Below are positions 8,545 through 18,800 of a DNA stretch of 64,000 nt, piece after piece (position 1 is the stretch's first letter; each line of letters begins with the position of its first letter). The position numbers and the translations under genes were made by a program. The stretch spans positions 1 to 64,000 of the forward strand of contig NZ_MIPP01000014.1 in assembly GCF_002095385.1 (NCBI RefSeq), read 5' to 3'. This DNA comes from Pantoea eucrina (GTDB lineage: Bacteria > Pseudomonadota > Gammaproteobacteria > Enterobacterales > Enterobacteriaceae). Below the pieces are notes generated by a model. That model made no database searches and was not told the DNA's origin. It saw only the letters and a program-made list of their open reading frames with translations.

Positions 8545-10989
8545 TTATGCCGCTTCGCTGGGCTGCGCCCGCGGCCGGGGTTGTGGCTTCGGTGCGGCCA
8601 GGGCTTCCGGCACGAACTCATCCACATTAATGGCTTTCAGCCGGCTTGCTTCTGCGCGGATCAGCACCTGCGCTTCGCTCTCGTCGATCAGCCCCTCTTT
8701 CAGCGCCCGCTGCGCCAGCGCATCAAGGCGGGTAAAGGAGAGATGCTTTTTCTGTTGCTGACAGAGGCGATCGTGGATCACTTCTGCCGCCATCACATCC
8801 TGCAGCGCCTGCTCCAGCTGGCCCGCCGGATTATGCTCAGCTGGCGTCAGATACTGACCGCGGCCAAGGCGGGAGCGGGTGGCAGAAGGCAGCTGCAGCA
8901 GCTTCGCCAGTTTATGATCAAGTTTGTCTGACGGCGGCAGGCAGCGTTTGCCGCCGGCGAAGATAGCCAGGCGCAGCGCACCGGCGGCCAGACGGTTCGG
9001 GAAGTTACGCAGCAGATCGTCCATCGCCACTTCTGCCTGATGCAGCGCATCCTGCACGCCCCAGTGCACCAGCGGCAGATCGGCCTCATGGCGGCCTTCT
9101 TCGTCATAGCGTTTCAGCGTGGCGGAGGCCAGATACATCTGGCTCAGCACATCGCCAAGGCGGGCAGAGATGCGCTCGCGCCGCTTCAGGCTGCCGCCGA
9201 GCACCGCCATGGAGATATCGGAGAGCAGCGCCAGGTTCGCGCTCAGACGATTAAGCTGCTGATAGTAGTGGCGCGTGGCGTCACGCGTCGGCGCGGCGCT
9301 GGTGCGGCCGTTGGTCAGGCCGAGCCACAGGCTGCGTACCGCGCTGCTGCCGACGTGACCGATATGGCTGAACAGCGCGTGGTCAAAGCGGGAGAGATCG
9401 TTCTTCGCCGCCGCGCCCATCTCTTTAAGCACCCAGGGATGGCAGCGAATGGCACCCTGGCCGAAGATAATCATGCTGCGCGTCAGGATATTAGCGCCCT
9501 CAACCGTAATGGCGATTGGCGCACCCTGATAGGCGCGGGCGAGGAAGTTGTTATCTCCGAGCATAATGCCTTTGCCGCCCGCGATATCCATCGCGTCAAT
9601 AATGGCGCGCTGGCCGCGGTGGGTGCAGTGATACTTCACAATCGCAGAGAGCACGGCGGGCTTTTCACCCTGCATAATGCCGGTGGTGATCAGCGTGGCG
9701 GCCGCGTCCATAACGTAAGCATTACCGGCAATACGCGCCAGCGGCTCTTCAATACCTTCCATTTTACCAATCGCCACTTTGAACTGACGGCGGATGTGCG
9801 CATAAGCGCCGGTGGCCAGCGCCACGCTTTTCAGACTGCCGGTGGAGTTAGAGGGCAGGGTGATGCCGCGCCCGACCGAGAGGCACTCGACCAGCATGCG
9901 CCAGCCCTGACCGGCCATCGCCGGGCCGCCGATGATATAGTCAATCGGCACGAAAATGTTGTTGCCGCGCGTCGGGCCGTTCTGGAACGGCACGTTGAGC
10001 GGGAAGTGGCGATTACCAATCTCCACGCCCGGCGTATGGGTCGGGATCAGTGCACAGGTAATTCCCGGCTCCGGGTTATCGCCCAGCAGACCATCGGGAT
10101 CGGAGAGTTTAAACGCCAGGCCCAGCACGGTGGCGACCGGTGCCAGCGTAATATAGCGTTTGTTCCAGGTCAGGCGCATGCCCAGCACCTGCTGACCCTG
10201 CCACTCGCCCATGCAGACCACCCCGGTATCAGGAATGGCGCCCGCATCAGAACCCGCTTCCGGGCTGGTCAGGGCAAAGCAGGGGATCTCATCGCCGCGT
10301 GCCAGACGGGGCAGATAGTGATCTTTCTGCTCCTCAGTACCGTAATGCTGCAGCAGTTCGCCCGGTCCCAGAGAGTTCGGTACGCCGACGGTGATTGCCA
10401 GAATACCGGAGACGCCAGCCAGCTTCTGCAACACGCGCGCCTGCGCATAAGCGGAAAACTCCAGTCCGCCATACTCTTTTTTGATGATCATGGCGAAAAA
10501 GCGGTGCTGCTTCAGATAGGCCCACAGCTCCGGCGGCAAATCGGCCAGCTCATGAGTAATCGCGAAGTCGTTTGCCATACGGCACGCTTCCTCAACCGGA
10601 CCATCCAGAAACGCCTGCTCCTCAGCGGTGAGGTGCGGGCGCGGATAATTGTGCAGCTTCTGCCAGTCCGGCTTGCCCTGAAACAGGTCGCCTTCCCACC
10701 AGGTCGTGCCGGCATCGATCGCTTCCTGCTCTGTGCGTGACATCGGCGGCATGACGTTACGAAAGCCCCGTAGGGCTGGTTTTGAAAACAGGCGCTGGCG
10801 CAGCGACGTCAGGTTAAGCGGCAGCAGGACCAGCGCCAGCGGCAGCAGCAGCCAGGCGCTCCAGAGGCCGGTTAAGGCCATGGCAGCGGTCCAGAGCAGC
10901 AGGATGGCGCTGCTCAGACGCAGAGATATCTGATGATAAAAGAGGGCGCTAACCAGCAGTAGCGTCGCCACAATGGAAACCAGCAGCAT
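8545..10989 (-). CDS. fadE: acyl-CoA dehydrogenase FadE (first step of fatty-acid beta-oxidation)
   Basis: FadE oxidises acyl-CoA to trans-2-enoyl-CoA with FAD. The protein aligns with E. coli FadE throughout, and starting at ATG 10989 gives exactly the E. coli length of 814 residues; the upstream in-frame ATG at 11064 would add 25 unlikely residues. GGAG precedes the chosen start. The N-terminus has two hydrophobic segments ([17 protein letters not shown] and a second near residues 28-60) that anchor it to the membrane. Acyl-CoA dehydrogenase motifs are clear ([42 protein letters not shown]). A FadR operator lies just upstream. Confidence 0.97.
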   Translation of the reverse strand: MLLVSIVATLLLVSALFYHQISLRLSSAILLLWTAAMALTGLWSAWLLLPLALVLLPLNLTSLRQRLFSKPALRGFRNVMPPMSRTEQEAIDAGTTWWEGDLFQGKPDWQKLHNYPRPHLTAEEQAFLDGPVEEACRMANDFAITHELADLPPELWAYLKQHRFFAMIIKKEYGGLEFSAYAQARVLQKLAGVSGILAITVGVPNSLGPGELLQHYGTEEQKDHYLPRLARGDEIPCFALTSPEAGSDAGAIPDTGVVCMGEWQGQQVLGMRLTWNKRYITLAPVATVLGLAFKLSDPDGLLGDNPEPGITCALIPTHTPGVEIGNRHFPLNVPFQNGPTRGNNIFVPIDYIIGGPAMAGQGWRMLVECLSVGRGITLPSNSTGSLKSVALATGAYAHIRRQFKVAIGKMEGIEEPLARIAGNAYVMDAAATLITTGIMQGEKPAVLSAIVKYHCTHRGQRAIIDAMDIAGGKGIMLGDNNFLARAYQGAPIAITVEGANILTRSMIIFGQGAIRCHPWVLKEMGAAAKNDLSRFDHALFSHIGHVGSSAVRSLWLGLTNGRTSAAPTRDATRHYYQQLNRLSANLALLSDISMAVLGGSLKRRERISARLGDVLSQMYLASATLKRYDEEGRHEADLPLVHWGVQDALHQAEVAMDDLLRNFPNRLAAGALRLAIFAGGKRCLPPSDKLDHKLAKLLQLPSATRSRLGRGQYLTPAEHNPAGQLEQALQDVMAAEVIHDRLCQQQKKHLSFTRLDALAQRALKEGLIDESEAQVLIRAEASRLKAINVDEFVPEALAAPKPQPRPRAQPSEAA

Positions 10990-11011
10990 AGTGAATCGCT
11001 CCGTAAGTAGT

Positions 11012-11028
11012 AAGAGGTCTGACCTGTT
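11012..11028. promoter_or_regulatory. FadR operator upstream of fadE
   Basis: AAGAGGTCTGACCTGTT keeps the FadR core GGTC-N-GAC and the flanking bases of the E. coli fadE operator as I recall it (AAGTGGTCAGACCT...). It lies 23 bases before the fadE start codon, where FadR binding would block transcription until long-chain acyl-CoA releases it. Confidence 0.82.
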
Positions 11029-11231
11029 AGTCACAGGTTTAGAGCAGCCGCTCTTAATAAGCAATTCCTTTACATCACAATTACAACCAGGCTCACAAAA
11101 TCATCGCGGCTGGCGCATTTATCGCCTGGCTACGCTGTGGCAGACGCGTTTTCACTGCTGCCAGCGCTTTGCGCCCCTGTGGCATTCCGTTAAACTTGCC
11201 GGGTTAACCTCTCCGCTAAAGGATATCTCTT

Positions 11232-11810
11232 ATGTATCAGGACATCATTCGCTCGGAACTCAACGAAGCCGCCGACACCCTGACCCGATTTTTGAGTGAC
11301 GACGCGAACATCCACGCTATTCAGCGCGCTGCGGTGCTGCTGGCAGACAGTTTCAAAGCGGGCGGAAAAGTGCTCTCCTGCGGTAACGGGGGATCGCACT
11401 GTGACGCGATGCATTTTGCCGAGGAGCTGACCGGCCGCTATCGCGAAAATCGTCCTGGCTACCCGGCGATTGCGATTTCTGATGTCAGCCATCTCTCCTG
11501 CGTCAGCAACGATTTCGGCTATGACCATGTGTTTTCGCGCTACGTGGAAGCGGTCGGGCGCGAAGGCGATGTGCTGCTGGGGCTCTCCACTTCCGGCAAC
11601 TCCGCTAACATCATCAAAGCGATTGAGGCCGCGCGCGCGCAGGGAATGAAAGTGATCACCCTGACCGGCAAAGATGGCGGCAAAATGGCGGGCAGTGCGG
11701 ATATTGAGATCCGGGTTCCGCATTTCGGCTATGCCGATCGCATTCAGGAGATCCACATTAAAGTGATCCATATCCTGATGCTGCTGATTGAAAAAGAGAT
11801 GGTTAAGTAA
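11232..11810 (+). CDS. gmhA: sedoheptulose-7-phosphate isomerase GmhA (LpcA)
   Basis: The first enzyme of ADP-heptose synthesis for the lipopolysaccharide inner core: it turns sedoheptulose 7-phosphate into heptose 7-phosphate. The 192 residues match E. coli GmhA nearly end to end. The SIS-domain features are visible: [18 protein letters not shown] with active-site and zinc-binding residues, and [13 protein letters not shown] for phosphate binding. The site AAAGGATAT precedes the ATG. It is divergent from fadE, as in E. coli. Confidence 0.97.
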   Translation: MYQDIIRSELNEAADTLTRFLSDDANIHAIQRAAVLLADSFKAGGKVLSCGNGGSHCDAMHFAEELTGRYRENRPGYPAIAISDVSHLSCVSNDFGYDHVFSRYVEAVGREGDVLLGLSTSGNSANIIKAIEAARAQGMKVITLTGKDGGKMAGSADIEIRVPHFGYADRIQEIHIKVIHILMLLIEKEMVK

Positions 11811-11858
11811 TTTACGCTGCCTTCCCGCATGCCGGGAGGAGTGAGAAGGGGGGAAGCT

Positions 11859-12626
11859 ATGTGCGAATTGCTTGGGATGAGCGCCAATGTCCCTACGGAT
11901 ATCTGTTTCAGTTTTACCGGACTGGTGCAGCGCGGCGGCGGTACCGGACCGCATAAAGATGGCTGGGGTATCGCCTTTTATGAAGGTAAAGGGTGCCGCA
12001 CGTTTAAAGATCCGCTGCCGAGCGTAAATTCACCGGTTGCCCGCCTGGTGCAGGAGTATCCGATCAAATCGCACTCGGTGGTCGCGCATATCCGTCAGGC
12101 AAACCGGGGCCAAGTCTCGCTGGAGAATACGCATCCGTTTACCCGCGAGCTGTGGGGCCGCAACTGGACTTACGCGCACAACGGACAGCTCAAAGGCTAT
12201 CGCCAGCTCGACAGCGGCCACTTCCGCCCGGTGGGGGAGACCGACAGTGAAAAGGCGTTTTGCTGGATCCTCTCACAGCTGCAGGCGCGCTATCCGCGCA
12301 CGCCAGGTAACTGGCCCGCCGTGTTCCGCTATATCGCTGAAATCGCCGGCGAGCTGCGTGAAAAGGGCGTTTTCAATATGCTGCTATCGGATGGTCGCTA
12401 TCTGATGGCGTTCTGCTCCACCAATCTCTACTGGATCACGCGGCGCGCGCCGTTTGGTAAAGCGCGCCTGCTGGATCAGGATGTGGAGATCGATTTCCAG
12501 CAGCAGACCACGCCGCATGATGTGGTGACGGTTATCGCCACGCAGCCGCTGACCGGAAATGAAACCTGGCACCGGATAGCGCCAGGCGAGTGGGCACTAT
12601 TTTGCCTGGGTGAGCGCCAGGAATGA
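11859..12626 (+). CDS. yafJ: class II glutamine amidotransferase-like protein YafJ
   Basis: A 255-residue Ntn-hydrolase of the class II glutamine amidotransferase family. The start at 11859 puts a cysteine at position 2 (MCELLGMS), the catalytic nucleophile once Met is removed; the longer reading from 11829 would destroy this. AAGGGGGGAAG precedes the start. The motifs [27 protein letters not shown] and [21 protein letters not shown] bind and position glutamine. No synthetase domain is attached and the acceptor is not known, as for E. coli YafJ. Its last 30 bases overlap the convergent yafK gene. Confidence 0.94.
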   Translation: MCELLGMSANVPTDICFSFTGLVQRGGGTGPHKDGWGIAFYEGKGCRTFKDPLPSVNSPVARLVQEYPIKSHSVVAHIRQANRGQVSLENTHPFTRELWGRNWTYAHNGQLKGYRQLDSGHFRPVGETDSEKAFCWILSQLQARYPRTPGNWPAVFRYIAEIAGELREKGVFNMLLSDGRYLMAFCSTNLYWITRRAPFGKARLLDQDVEIDFQQQTTPHDVVTVIATQPLTGNETWHRIAPGEWALFCLGERQE

Positions 12627-13340
12627 TTTGGACGCCGCTTCCGGTGCAGAAAGTACCGGCGTGTTGTTCACCGCATACTGACCCGTTGCGGTGACGTTAA
12701 CGCTGGGCGGTACGTGATATTTAGCAAAATAGGCGTAGCCCGGCTGCAGTTCGCGCCAGAAATCGATGTAGGTCGAATAGCGATGACGCTGAAGATTGCT
12801 TTCCGTCATGCGGAACGGATAAATATTCAGCTGCATCTCCTGCTGGCCGTTACGCAGGGCCGCATTAACGTAGTTGAAAATCTCATCCATTGAGCCGTTG
12901 GTCATGGCGTAGCAGCCCACGGAAACGCAGTCGCCGTGAATCATCAGATAGTTGCCGTTATAGCCCTTGCTGCGATCGTACTGGTTAGGAAAACCGGTAT
13001 TGATGGCGCGGTAAAAGCGGCTGTCAGGTTTCAGCTGATTGAGTTTGACGTTGTAGAAACCTTCCGGACTTTTGAAGTCGCCCTGGCGGCGCTTGGGACC
13101 GAGTCCGCCGGAAAAATTACAGATGCGATAGCTGTCCAGCAGGCGATATTCATTACCGATTTTGCCATAGAGCTCCAGCGTACGCTCTTCTTTGAAAATC
13201 TGAATAAACACCGGTGTACCCAGCAGTTGTTTTTTTAACTCTTTGCTTACCGGAGCCAGCGGCTGTGCGGGTTCAGGTGTGATTGCCCAGCTAAGGACTG
13301 GCATAAGAATCATCGCGAACAGCAGTGCGATTCTGCCCAT
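12597..13340 (-). CDS. yafK: L,D-transpeptidase-fold periplasmic protein YafK (DpaA/LdtF)
   Basis: A 247-residue periplasmic protein with an N-terminal signal ([17 protein letters not shown]) when started at ATG 13340; an AAGG site supports this start over the one at 13397. The YkuD/L,D-transpeptidase domain carries the catalytic pattern [17 protein letters not shown], with the nucleophilic cysteine in SVGCYAM replacing the usual SHGCI/V. In E. coli this protein (DpaA, also called LdtF) is reported to cut the link between Braun's lipoprotein and diaminopimelate and thereby to control Lpp attachment. The gene converges with yafJ and is divergent from dinB. Confidence 0.93.
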   Translation of the reverse strand: MGRIALLFAMILMPVLSWAITPEPAQPLAPVSKELKKQLLGTPVFIQIFKEERTLELYGKIGNEYRLLDSYRICNFSGGLGPKRRQGDFKSPEGFYNVKLNQLKPDSRFYRAINTGFPNQYDRSKGYNGNYLMIHGDCVSVGCYAMTNGSMDEIFNYVNAALRNGQQEMQLNIYPFRMTESNLQRHRYSTYIDFWRELQPGYAYFAKYHVPPSVNVTATGQYAVNNTPVLSAPEAASKSFLALTQAK

Positions 13341-13552
13341 TCTGTGTGTACCTTGAAGTGAAGAAAAACTCAGACGCGCAGCGTCACTCAGTTGCATTAT
13401 CGGAAATATCCGCTATCGCTGCGCAACATTAACATTGTCTGGCTTTTAATCAAGATAGCGGGCAACAAAATGGCGCAAAGTTGTGATGCATCGGGGAGTA
13501 AAAGCGCTCAGGCGCGGCATCGGTGCCGATGACGATTGCTCAACGCCTTCGC

Positions 13553-13572
13553 TACTGTATACTTAGCCAGTG
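13553..13572. promoter_or_regulatory. LexA (SOS) box upstream of dinB
   Basis: TACTGTATACTTAGCCAGTG matches the LexA consensus CTGT-N8-ACAG with one mismatch, and matches the E. coli dinB box as I recall it at all but about three positions. It ends 12 bases before the dinB start codon, so dinB is expected to be SOS-induced. Confidence 0.9.
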
Positions 13573-13584
13573 TCCGGAGGGGGT

Positions 13585-14640
13585 ATGCGCAAAATCATTC
13601 ATGTCGATATGGACTGCTTTTACGCAGCGGTTGAGATGCGTGACGATCCGTCGTTGCGGGATATCCCTATCGCGATTGGCGGCAACCGCGTTCAGCGCGG
13701 AGTGATCAGTACCGCTAACTATCCGGCGCGCAAATATGGCGTGCGCAGCGCCATGCCGACCTCGACCGCGCTGCGTCTCTGTCCGCACCTGCGCCTGCTG
13801 CCGGGACGCTTTGACGCCTATAAAGAAGCCTCGCGACAGATCCGCGACATCTTTCTCCGCTACACGCCGCTGATTGAACCGCTCTCGCTGGATGAAGCCT
13901 ATCTGGATGTCACCAGCAGTCTGCACTGCCAGGGGTCGGCGACGCTGATGGCGCAGGCGATCCGCGCGGATATTCTGCGCGAAACCGGACTGACCGCGTC
14001 AGCCGGCATCGCACCGATCAAATTTCTGGCGAAAATCGCCTCCGACCTTAATAAGCCTGACGGCCAGTATGTGATCACCCCGCAGGCGGTGCCGGCGTTT
14101 CTGCATGAGCTGCCGCTCAGCAAGATCCCGGGCGTGGGCAAAGTGGCGACCAAAAAGCTGGAAGAGATGGGGCTGCGTACCTGTGCTGACGTGCAGCGCG
14201 CCGATCTGGCGCTGCTGCTGAAGCGGTTCGGAAAGTTTGGCCGCTCGCTCTGGGAACGCAGCAACGGCATCGATGACCGCGAAGTGATCGTCGAACGTGA
14301 ACGTAAGTCGCTGGGGGTAGAGCGTACGCTGCCGGAAGATATCCACCACTGGGAGCAGTGCCTGCCGATTATCGACTACCTCTATGCGGAGCTGGATCGC
14401 CGTCTGGGGGCTATCCGGCCAGATAAGCAGATCGCCCGGCAGGGGGTGAAATTTAAGTTCAGCGATTTTCAGCAGACCACGCAGGAGCACGTCTGGGCGG
14501 TGCTGAATAAAGAGGATATGGTGGCGGTGGCGCGTCAGGTCTGGGAGGCGCGTCGGGCAGATCGCGGAGTAAGGCTGGTGGGACTGCACGTTACGCTGGT
14601 GGACCCGCAGCTGGAGCGTCAGCTGCTGCTGGGACTGTGA
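13585..14640 (+). CDS. dinB: DNA polymerase IV (translesion polymerase)
   Basis: A Y-family polymerase of 351 residues, the same length as E. coli DinB. The catalytic metal ligands are seen in IIHVDMDCF near the N-terminus and SLDEAYLD near residue 103. The helix-hairpin-helix region (SKIPGVGKVATKKLEEMGL) and the C-terminal QLLLGL, a beta-clamp-binding motif, are present. The ATG at 13585 follows a near-perfect Shine-Dalgarno sequence (GGAGGGGG); the GTG at 13570 would lie inside the LexA box region. Single-gene unit under LexA control. Confidence 0.97.
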   Translation: MRKIIHVDMDCFYAAVEMRDDPSLRDIPIAIGGNRVQRGVISTANYPARKYGVRSAMPTSTALRLCPHLRLLPGRFDAYKEASRQIRDIFLRYTPLIEPLSLDEAYLDVTSSLHCQGSATLMAQAIRADILRETGLTASAGIAPIKFLAKIASDLNKPDGQYVITPQAVPAFLHELPLSKIPGVGKVATKKLEEMGLRTCADVQRADLALLLKRFGKFGRSLWERSNGIDDREVIVERERKSLGVERTLPEDIHHWEQCLPIIDYLYAELDRRLGAIRPDKQIARQGVKFKFSDFQQTTQEHVWAVLNKEDMVAVARQVWEARRADRGVRLVGLHVTLVDPQLERQLLLGL

Positions 14641-14681
14641 AATCTCCCCCGCCCGGCAAGCGGACAGGGGAGCGGCATCGA

Positions 14682-16142
14682 TTACGCTTTTGCCGGAATC
14701 GCGTTCAGTAGCGCAGTGAGCAGCTTCCAGTAGAGGCCAACGCTCTCAATATGCACCTGCTCATCCGGCGAGTGCGGGCCGGTAATGGTCGGTCCGATAG
14801 AGACCATATCCATATGCGGATACGGTTTCTTGAACAGGCCACACTCCAGACCGGCATGGATCACCTGAATGTTTGGCGTTTTGCCAAACAGCGCTTCGTA
14901 GGTGTTGCGCGTCAGCGCCATGACCGGTGAGTCAGCGTCAGGCTGCCAGCCCGGATAACCGCCTTTTGGCGCAGTCTGCGCGCCCGCCAGCGCGCCCAGC
15001 GAGGTCAGCGTCTCTACCACCCACTCTCTGCCGGTATCGATCAGCGAACGGATCAGGCAGATGATTTCAGCGTTAGCCTGATCCATGCTGACCACACCCA
15101 CGTTCAGCGAGGTTTCAACCACGCCTTTCGCCACGTCTGAATTACGGATCACGCCGTTAGGGGTGCTGTTGAGCAGGTTGATAAAGCGATCGCGGCTCTC
15201 CGCGCTCAGCGCCTCAGCCTGCTGCGCCAGCGGCTCGGTCTGCAGCACAATATGCTTCTCTTTGCTGCCGAGCTCGTTGAGCAGTATCGCCTGGAAGTGC
15301 ATCGCCGCAGATTTCAGCGCGTCCACTTTGTGGCTCTCAACGGCCAGCGTGGCAAAGGCTTCACGCGGGATCGCGTTACGCAGCGTGCCGCCGGTAAAGT
15401 CGATCAGACGCAGATCCAGCTCACGGGCATGGGCGGCCAGGAAACGCGCCAGCAGTTTGTTCGCGTTGCCAAGACCCAGGTGGATATCCGCACCGGAATG
15501 ACCGCCTTTCAGACCTTTAAGCGTCAGTTTCAGCGTTTCATAGCCAGCTGGCACCGCTTCGCGACTCAGCGGCAGCGTGGTAATAAAGTCGATGCCGCCC
15601 GCGCAACCCATGTAGATCTCACCCTCTTCTTCAGAGTCGGTGTTGATCAGAATCTCTGCCTGCAGCCAGTCCGGCTGCAGGCCAAACGCGCCATCCATGC
15701 CCGACTCTTCGGTCATGGTCAGCAGCACTTCCAGCGGGCCGTGCGTCAGGCTGTTGTCAGCCAGTACCGCCAGCGCTGACGCCATGCCGATACCGTTATC
15801 TGCACCCAGCGTGGTGCCGCGCGCTTTCACCCATTCGCCGTCCACCCACGGCTGAATCGGATCTTTCGTGAAATCGTGGGCGGTATCGTTGTTCTTTTGC
15901 GGCACCATATCCAGGTGCGCCTGCAGGGCAACCGGCGTGCGGTTTTCCATGCCGGGCGTGGCAGGTTTGCGGATCAGAATATTACCGACCCGATCGCGTT
16001 CGACCCAGAAATTCTGCTCTTTGGCCCAGCTGACCACATATTCAGCCAGCGCCTCTTCATGATAAGAAGGGTGGGGAATGGAGCAGATTTTGGCGAAGAT
16101 ATCCCACAGCGGCTGCGGGGAGAGTTGAGACAATTCAGACAC
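14682..16142 (-). CDS. pepD: cytosol non-specific dipeptidase / aminoacyl-histidine dipeptidase
   Basis: A 486-residue M20-family metallopeptidase that hydrolyses Xaa-His and many other dipeptides. Zinc-ligand motifs are clear: LQAHLDMVPQ, TLGADNGIGMA, TMTEESGMDGAFGL with the general-base glutamate pair, and VIHAGLECGLF towards the C-terminus. The start codon is GTG at 16142, preceded by AGGAGACG; the N-terminus MSELSQLSPQPLWDIF is identical to E. coli PepD. It converges with dinB and is divergent from gpt, as in E. coli. Confidence 0.97.
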   Translation of the reverse strand: MSELSQLSPQPLWDIFAKICSIPHPSYHEEALAEYVVSWAKEQNFWVERDRVGNILIRKPATPGMENRTPVALQAHLDMVPQKNNDTAHDFTKDPIQPWVDGEWVKARGTTLGADNGIGMASALAVLADNSLTHGPLEVLLTMTEESGMDGAFGLQPDWLQAEILINTDSEEEGEIYMGCAGGIDFITTLPLSREAVPAGYETLKLTLKGLKGGHSGADIHLGLGNANKLLARFLAAHARELDLRLIDFTGGTLRNAIPREAFATLAVESHKVDALKSAAMHFQAILLNELGSKEKHIVLQTEPLAQQAEALSAESRDRFINLLNSTPNGVIRNSDVAKGVVETSLNVGVVSMDQANAEIICLIRSLIDTGREWVVETLTSLGALAGAQTAPKGGYPGWQPDADSPVMALTRNTYEALFGKTPNIQVIHAGLECGLFKKPYPHMDMVSIGPTITGPHSPDEQVHIESVGLYWKLLTALLNAIPAKA

Positions 16143-16395
16143 AACGCGTCTCCTGTATCAGCGTGGCGGACAGGCCGCTCGCACGCAGTTTCCGGTTTAA
16201 GATCGCCGTCAGCTCATCTGACGTGATGAGCCAGAGAATATCACCCTTTATTCGCAGGCGCGTCATCAGGCGCGCTAAAAACCTGCAACCAGTGTGACGG
16301 ATGCTGGTTTTTAACGCGTCAGATCCTTATAATCTCGCGCAACCTTTTCCCCCTTGCATATTTTTAAGCCACTTTTGGTGGTTGGGATTCCTTTT

Positions 16396-16854
16396 ATGAG
16401 CGAAAAATACGTCGTAACCTGGGACATGCTGCAGATTCATGCCCGTAAACTGGCCCAGCGCCTGCTTCCTGTGGAACAGTGGAAAGGCATCATCGCGGTA
16501 AGCCGCGGCGGTCTGGTTCCGGCATCGCTGCTGGCGCGTGAGCTGGGTATTCGCTACGTCGATACCGTCTGCATCTCCAGTTACGATCACGATCACCAGC
16601 GCGAAATGAAAGTGCTGAAGCGCGCCGAAGGCGACGGTGAAGGCTTTATCGTTATCGACGATCTGGTCGACACCGGCGGCACCGCGCAGGCGATCCGTGA
16701 TATGTATCCGAAAGCGCGTTTCTGCACCATCTTCGCCAAGCCTGCTGGCCGCGCGCTGGTGGATGATTACATTGTGGATATCCCGCAGAACACCTGGATC
16801 GAACAGCCGTGGGACATGGGCGTGGTCTATATTCCGCCAATCGTCAAAAGCTGA
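16396..16854 (+). CDS. gpt: xanthine-guanine phosphoribosyltransferase
   Basis: Salvage enzyme making GMP and XMP from guanine or xanthine plus PRPP at the inner membrane. The 152 residues equal the E. coli length; start at [12 protein letters not shown] (16396), not at the upstream ATG 16354. The PRPP-binding motif [14 protein letters not shown] is plain, as is the purine specificity region [15 protein letters not shown]. Expected to be a single-gene transcript ending at the hairpin just downstream. Confidence 0.97.
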   Translation: MSEKYVVTWDMLQIHARKLAQRLLPVEQWKGIIAVSRGGLVPASLLARELGIRYVDTVCISSYDHDHQREMKVLKRAEGDGEGFIVIDDLVDTGGTAQAIRDMYPKARFCTIFAKPAGRALVDDYIVDIPQNTWIEQPWDMGVVYIPPIVKS

Positions 16855-16869
16855 TTGATGCAACGCAAA

Positions 16870-16894
16870 CAACGCCCGGTTAAGCCGGGCGTTG
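16870..16894 (+). terminator. hairpin terminator after gpt
   Basis: A perfect ten-pair stem (CAACGCCCGG / CCGGGCGTTG) with a five-base loop begins 15 bases past the gpt stop. The following bases are only moderately T-rich. Confidence 0.75.
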
Positions 16895-16975
16895 TGCTAT
16901 TCGCGCCTCGCGCAGCCGGGGCGGGTGCAGTAAACTCATAGCCATCTATGCGACCGCCGCAGGAGAAACCATCAG

Positions 16976-18222
16976 ATGGCCGAAAAAAATCTTAGCGAAG
17001 AGTTATTCAAGCCGCGTTTTAAACATCCCGAAACCTCTTCCCTGGTGCGCCGCCAGCATCACGCTACCGCACAGGTGCATAACGCGCTGGAGGGGGATAC
17101 TCAGCGCGGCTGGTATCGCATGCTTAACAAGCTGCTCTGGACATGGCGCGGCCTGTCACCGCAGGAGATCAGCGAAGTCCTGGCGCGCATCGCCGTCAGC
17201 CGCTTTGAACACACCGATGAGGCGCTGCTGGATACGGTAATCGGCTATCGCGGCGGCAACTGGAATTTTGAGTGGTCAAAGCAGGCGGCGCTCTGGCAGC
17301 AGCGGGCGATGCAGAGCGAGCAGCATGATGAAGCGGGCCAGCAGTGGCTGCATGCGGCGAATCTCTACAGCCTCGCGGCTATCCCTACATCAAAGGCGAT
17401 GAGCTGGCCGATCAGGCGCAGGTGCTGGCTAATCGCGCCTATGAAGAGGCGACCCGGCGGCTGCCGGGCGAGCTGAAATCGCTGACGTTTCCCGTCAGTG
17501 GCGGCAGCCCGGTTACCGGGTTTCTGCATATGCCGGCGCAGGCCAGCGCACCTTATCCCACCGTGATGCTGTGCGGGGGGCTTGATTCGCTGCAGAGCGA
17601 TCACTATCGGCTGTTTCATGACTACCTGGCCCCGCGCGGTATCGCTATGCTGACGCTGGATATGCCATCGGTTGGCTATAGCAGTAAATGGACGCTAAAC
17701 CAGGACACCAGCCATCTGCATCAGCAGGTTCTGCGCGAGCTCAGCAACGTGCCGTGGATCGATCACACCCGCGTGGCGCTGTTTGGCTACCGCTTTGGTG
17801 CCAATATTGCGACCCGACTCGCCTGGCTTGAAGTACCGCGTATCCGTGCCGTGGCCACGCTGGGCGCGATGGTACACGGCGTGTTTGTTGACGCGGCGCG
17901 TCAGCAGCAGCTGCCGGACATGTATATGGATATGCTGGCGAGCCGGCTGGGTATGGCGTCAACGTCCGACAGCAACCTGCGCATTGAGCTGAATCGCTAT
18001 TCGCTGAAGGTACAGGGGCTGCTGGGACGCCGCACCCCGGTGCCGATGCTGGCCGCTTACTGGCCGGACGATCTTTTCAGCCCGGAGGAGGACTCACGCC
18101 TGATTGCCGGCTCGTCGGCGCAGGGCAAAACGCTGGCTATCCCGGCTTCACCGGTATTTCACAGTTTTGAGAAAGCGCTGAATCAGATTTGTGACTGGCT
18201 CAGCAAACAGTTGCAGCGGTAA
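16976..18222 (+). pseudogene. frsA: frsA (yafA) fermentation/respiration switch protein, broken by a -1 frameshift
   Basis: The product resembles E. coli FrsA, an alpha/beta-hydrolase-like protein of about 414 residues that binds dephosphorylated EIIA-Glc. The reading starts at 16976 ([19 protein letters not shown]) and leaves frame at about 17379: after [12 protein letters not shown] the expected [14 protein letters not shown] continues in the next frame to the stop at 18222. One base is missing in what should read GCGGCCTATCCC (window: GCGGCTATCCC). Both halves are otherwise well conserved, including the hydrolase segments [13 protein letters not shown] and FGYRFGAN. This suggests a very recent mutation or a sequencing error. 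It lies between gpt and crl, its usual place. Confidence 0.9.
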
Positions 18223-18331
18223 CTGGCAAAACGCCAAACCTCTGCTAAAACTTAATGTCGGCATATTACGCGCTGCGCCCTTTGCGCGGCGCGCTGCTTT
18301 TTTTACGGTTTATTTGAGGGAGAGAATTAGC

Positions 18332-18733
18332 ATGACGTTACCGAGTGGTCACCCCCGTAGTCGCCTGCTTAAGCGCTTCACCGAATTGGGGCCGTACATC
18401 CGTGAAGGAAAATGCGAAGATACGCGTTTCTTTTTTGACTGCCTGGCTGCCTGCGTTAACGTAAAGCCTGCACCGGAGAGCCGCGAGTTCTGGGGCTGGT
18501 GGATGACGCTGGATGCGCACAGCGATCACTTTACCTACGAATATCACTTCGGCCTGTTTGATAAAGAGGGCGACTGGAGTGTGACAACCATTAAAGGTAA
18601 AGAGAACAACGAGCGTGTAGAGAGCACCCTGCGTAACTTTCATGAGCGGCTGAAAGCGATGCTGCACGAGCAGAAGCTCGATCTGCGTCCCGCAGCTGGT
18701 TTTAAAGAAGAGCCGGTTAAGCTGAGCGCATAA
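18332..18733 (+). CDS. crl: sigma-S binding factor Crl
   Basis: Crl helps sigma-S bind RNA polymerase core and so raises expression of stationary-phase and curli genes. The 133 residues equal E. coli Crl in length and carry its core ([51 protein letters not shown]). I take the ATG at 18332, preceded by GAGGGAGAG, rather than the in-frame ATG at 18191 that lies inside frsA. It converges with phoE across a shared terminator. Confidence 0.96.
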   Translation: MTLPSGHPRSRLLKRFTELGPYIREGKCEDTRFFFDCLAACVNVKPAPESREFWGWWMTLDAHSDHFTYEYHFGLFDKEGDWSVTTIKGKENNERVESTLRNFHERLKAMLHEQKLDLRPAAGFKEEPVKLSA

Positions 18734-18742
18734 CGTAAAAAA

Positions 18743-18767
18743 AAGAGCCGGTCATGCGCCGGCTCTT
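18743..18767 (-). terminator. terminator between crl and phoE
   Basis: A perfect nine-pair stem (AAGAGCCGG / CCGGCTCTT) with a seven-base loop. On the minus strand it is followed by a run of T (the plus strand shows A repeats before the stem), so it chiefly ends phoE transcription; it may also serve crl. Confidence 0.9.
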
Positions 18768-18800
18768 GCGTTGTCAGAGTGTCAATACCGCAGCGGGTAA

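Noticed and set aside
9040..10740. Long open frame of 566 codons on the plus strand
   Set aside because: It runs antiparallel to fadE, has the amino-acid make-up of a mirrored coding strand (rich in H, R, Q, A) and no ribosome site.
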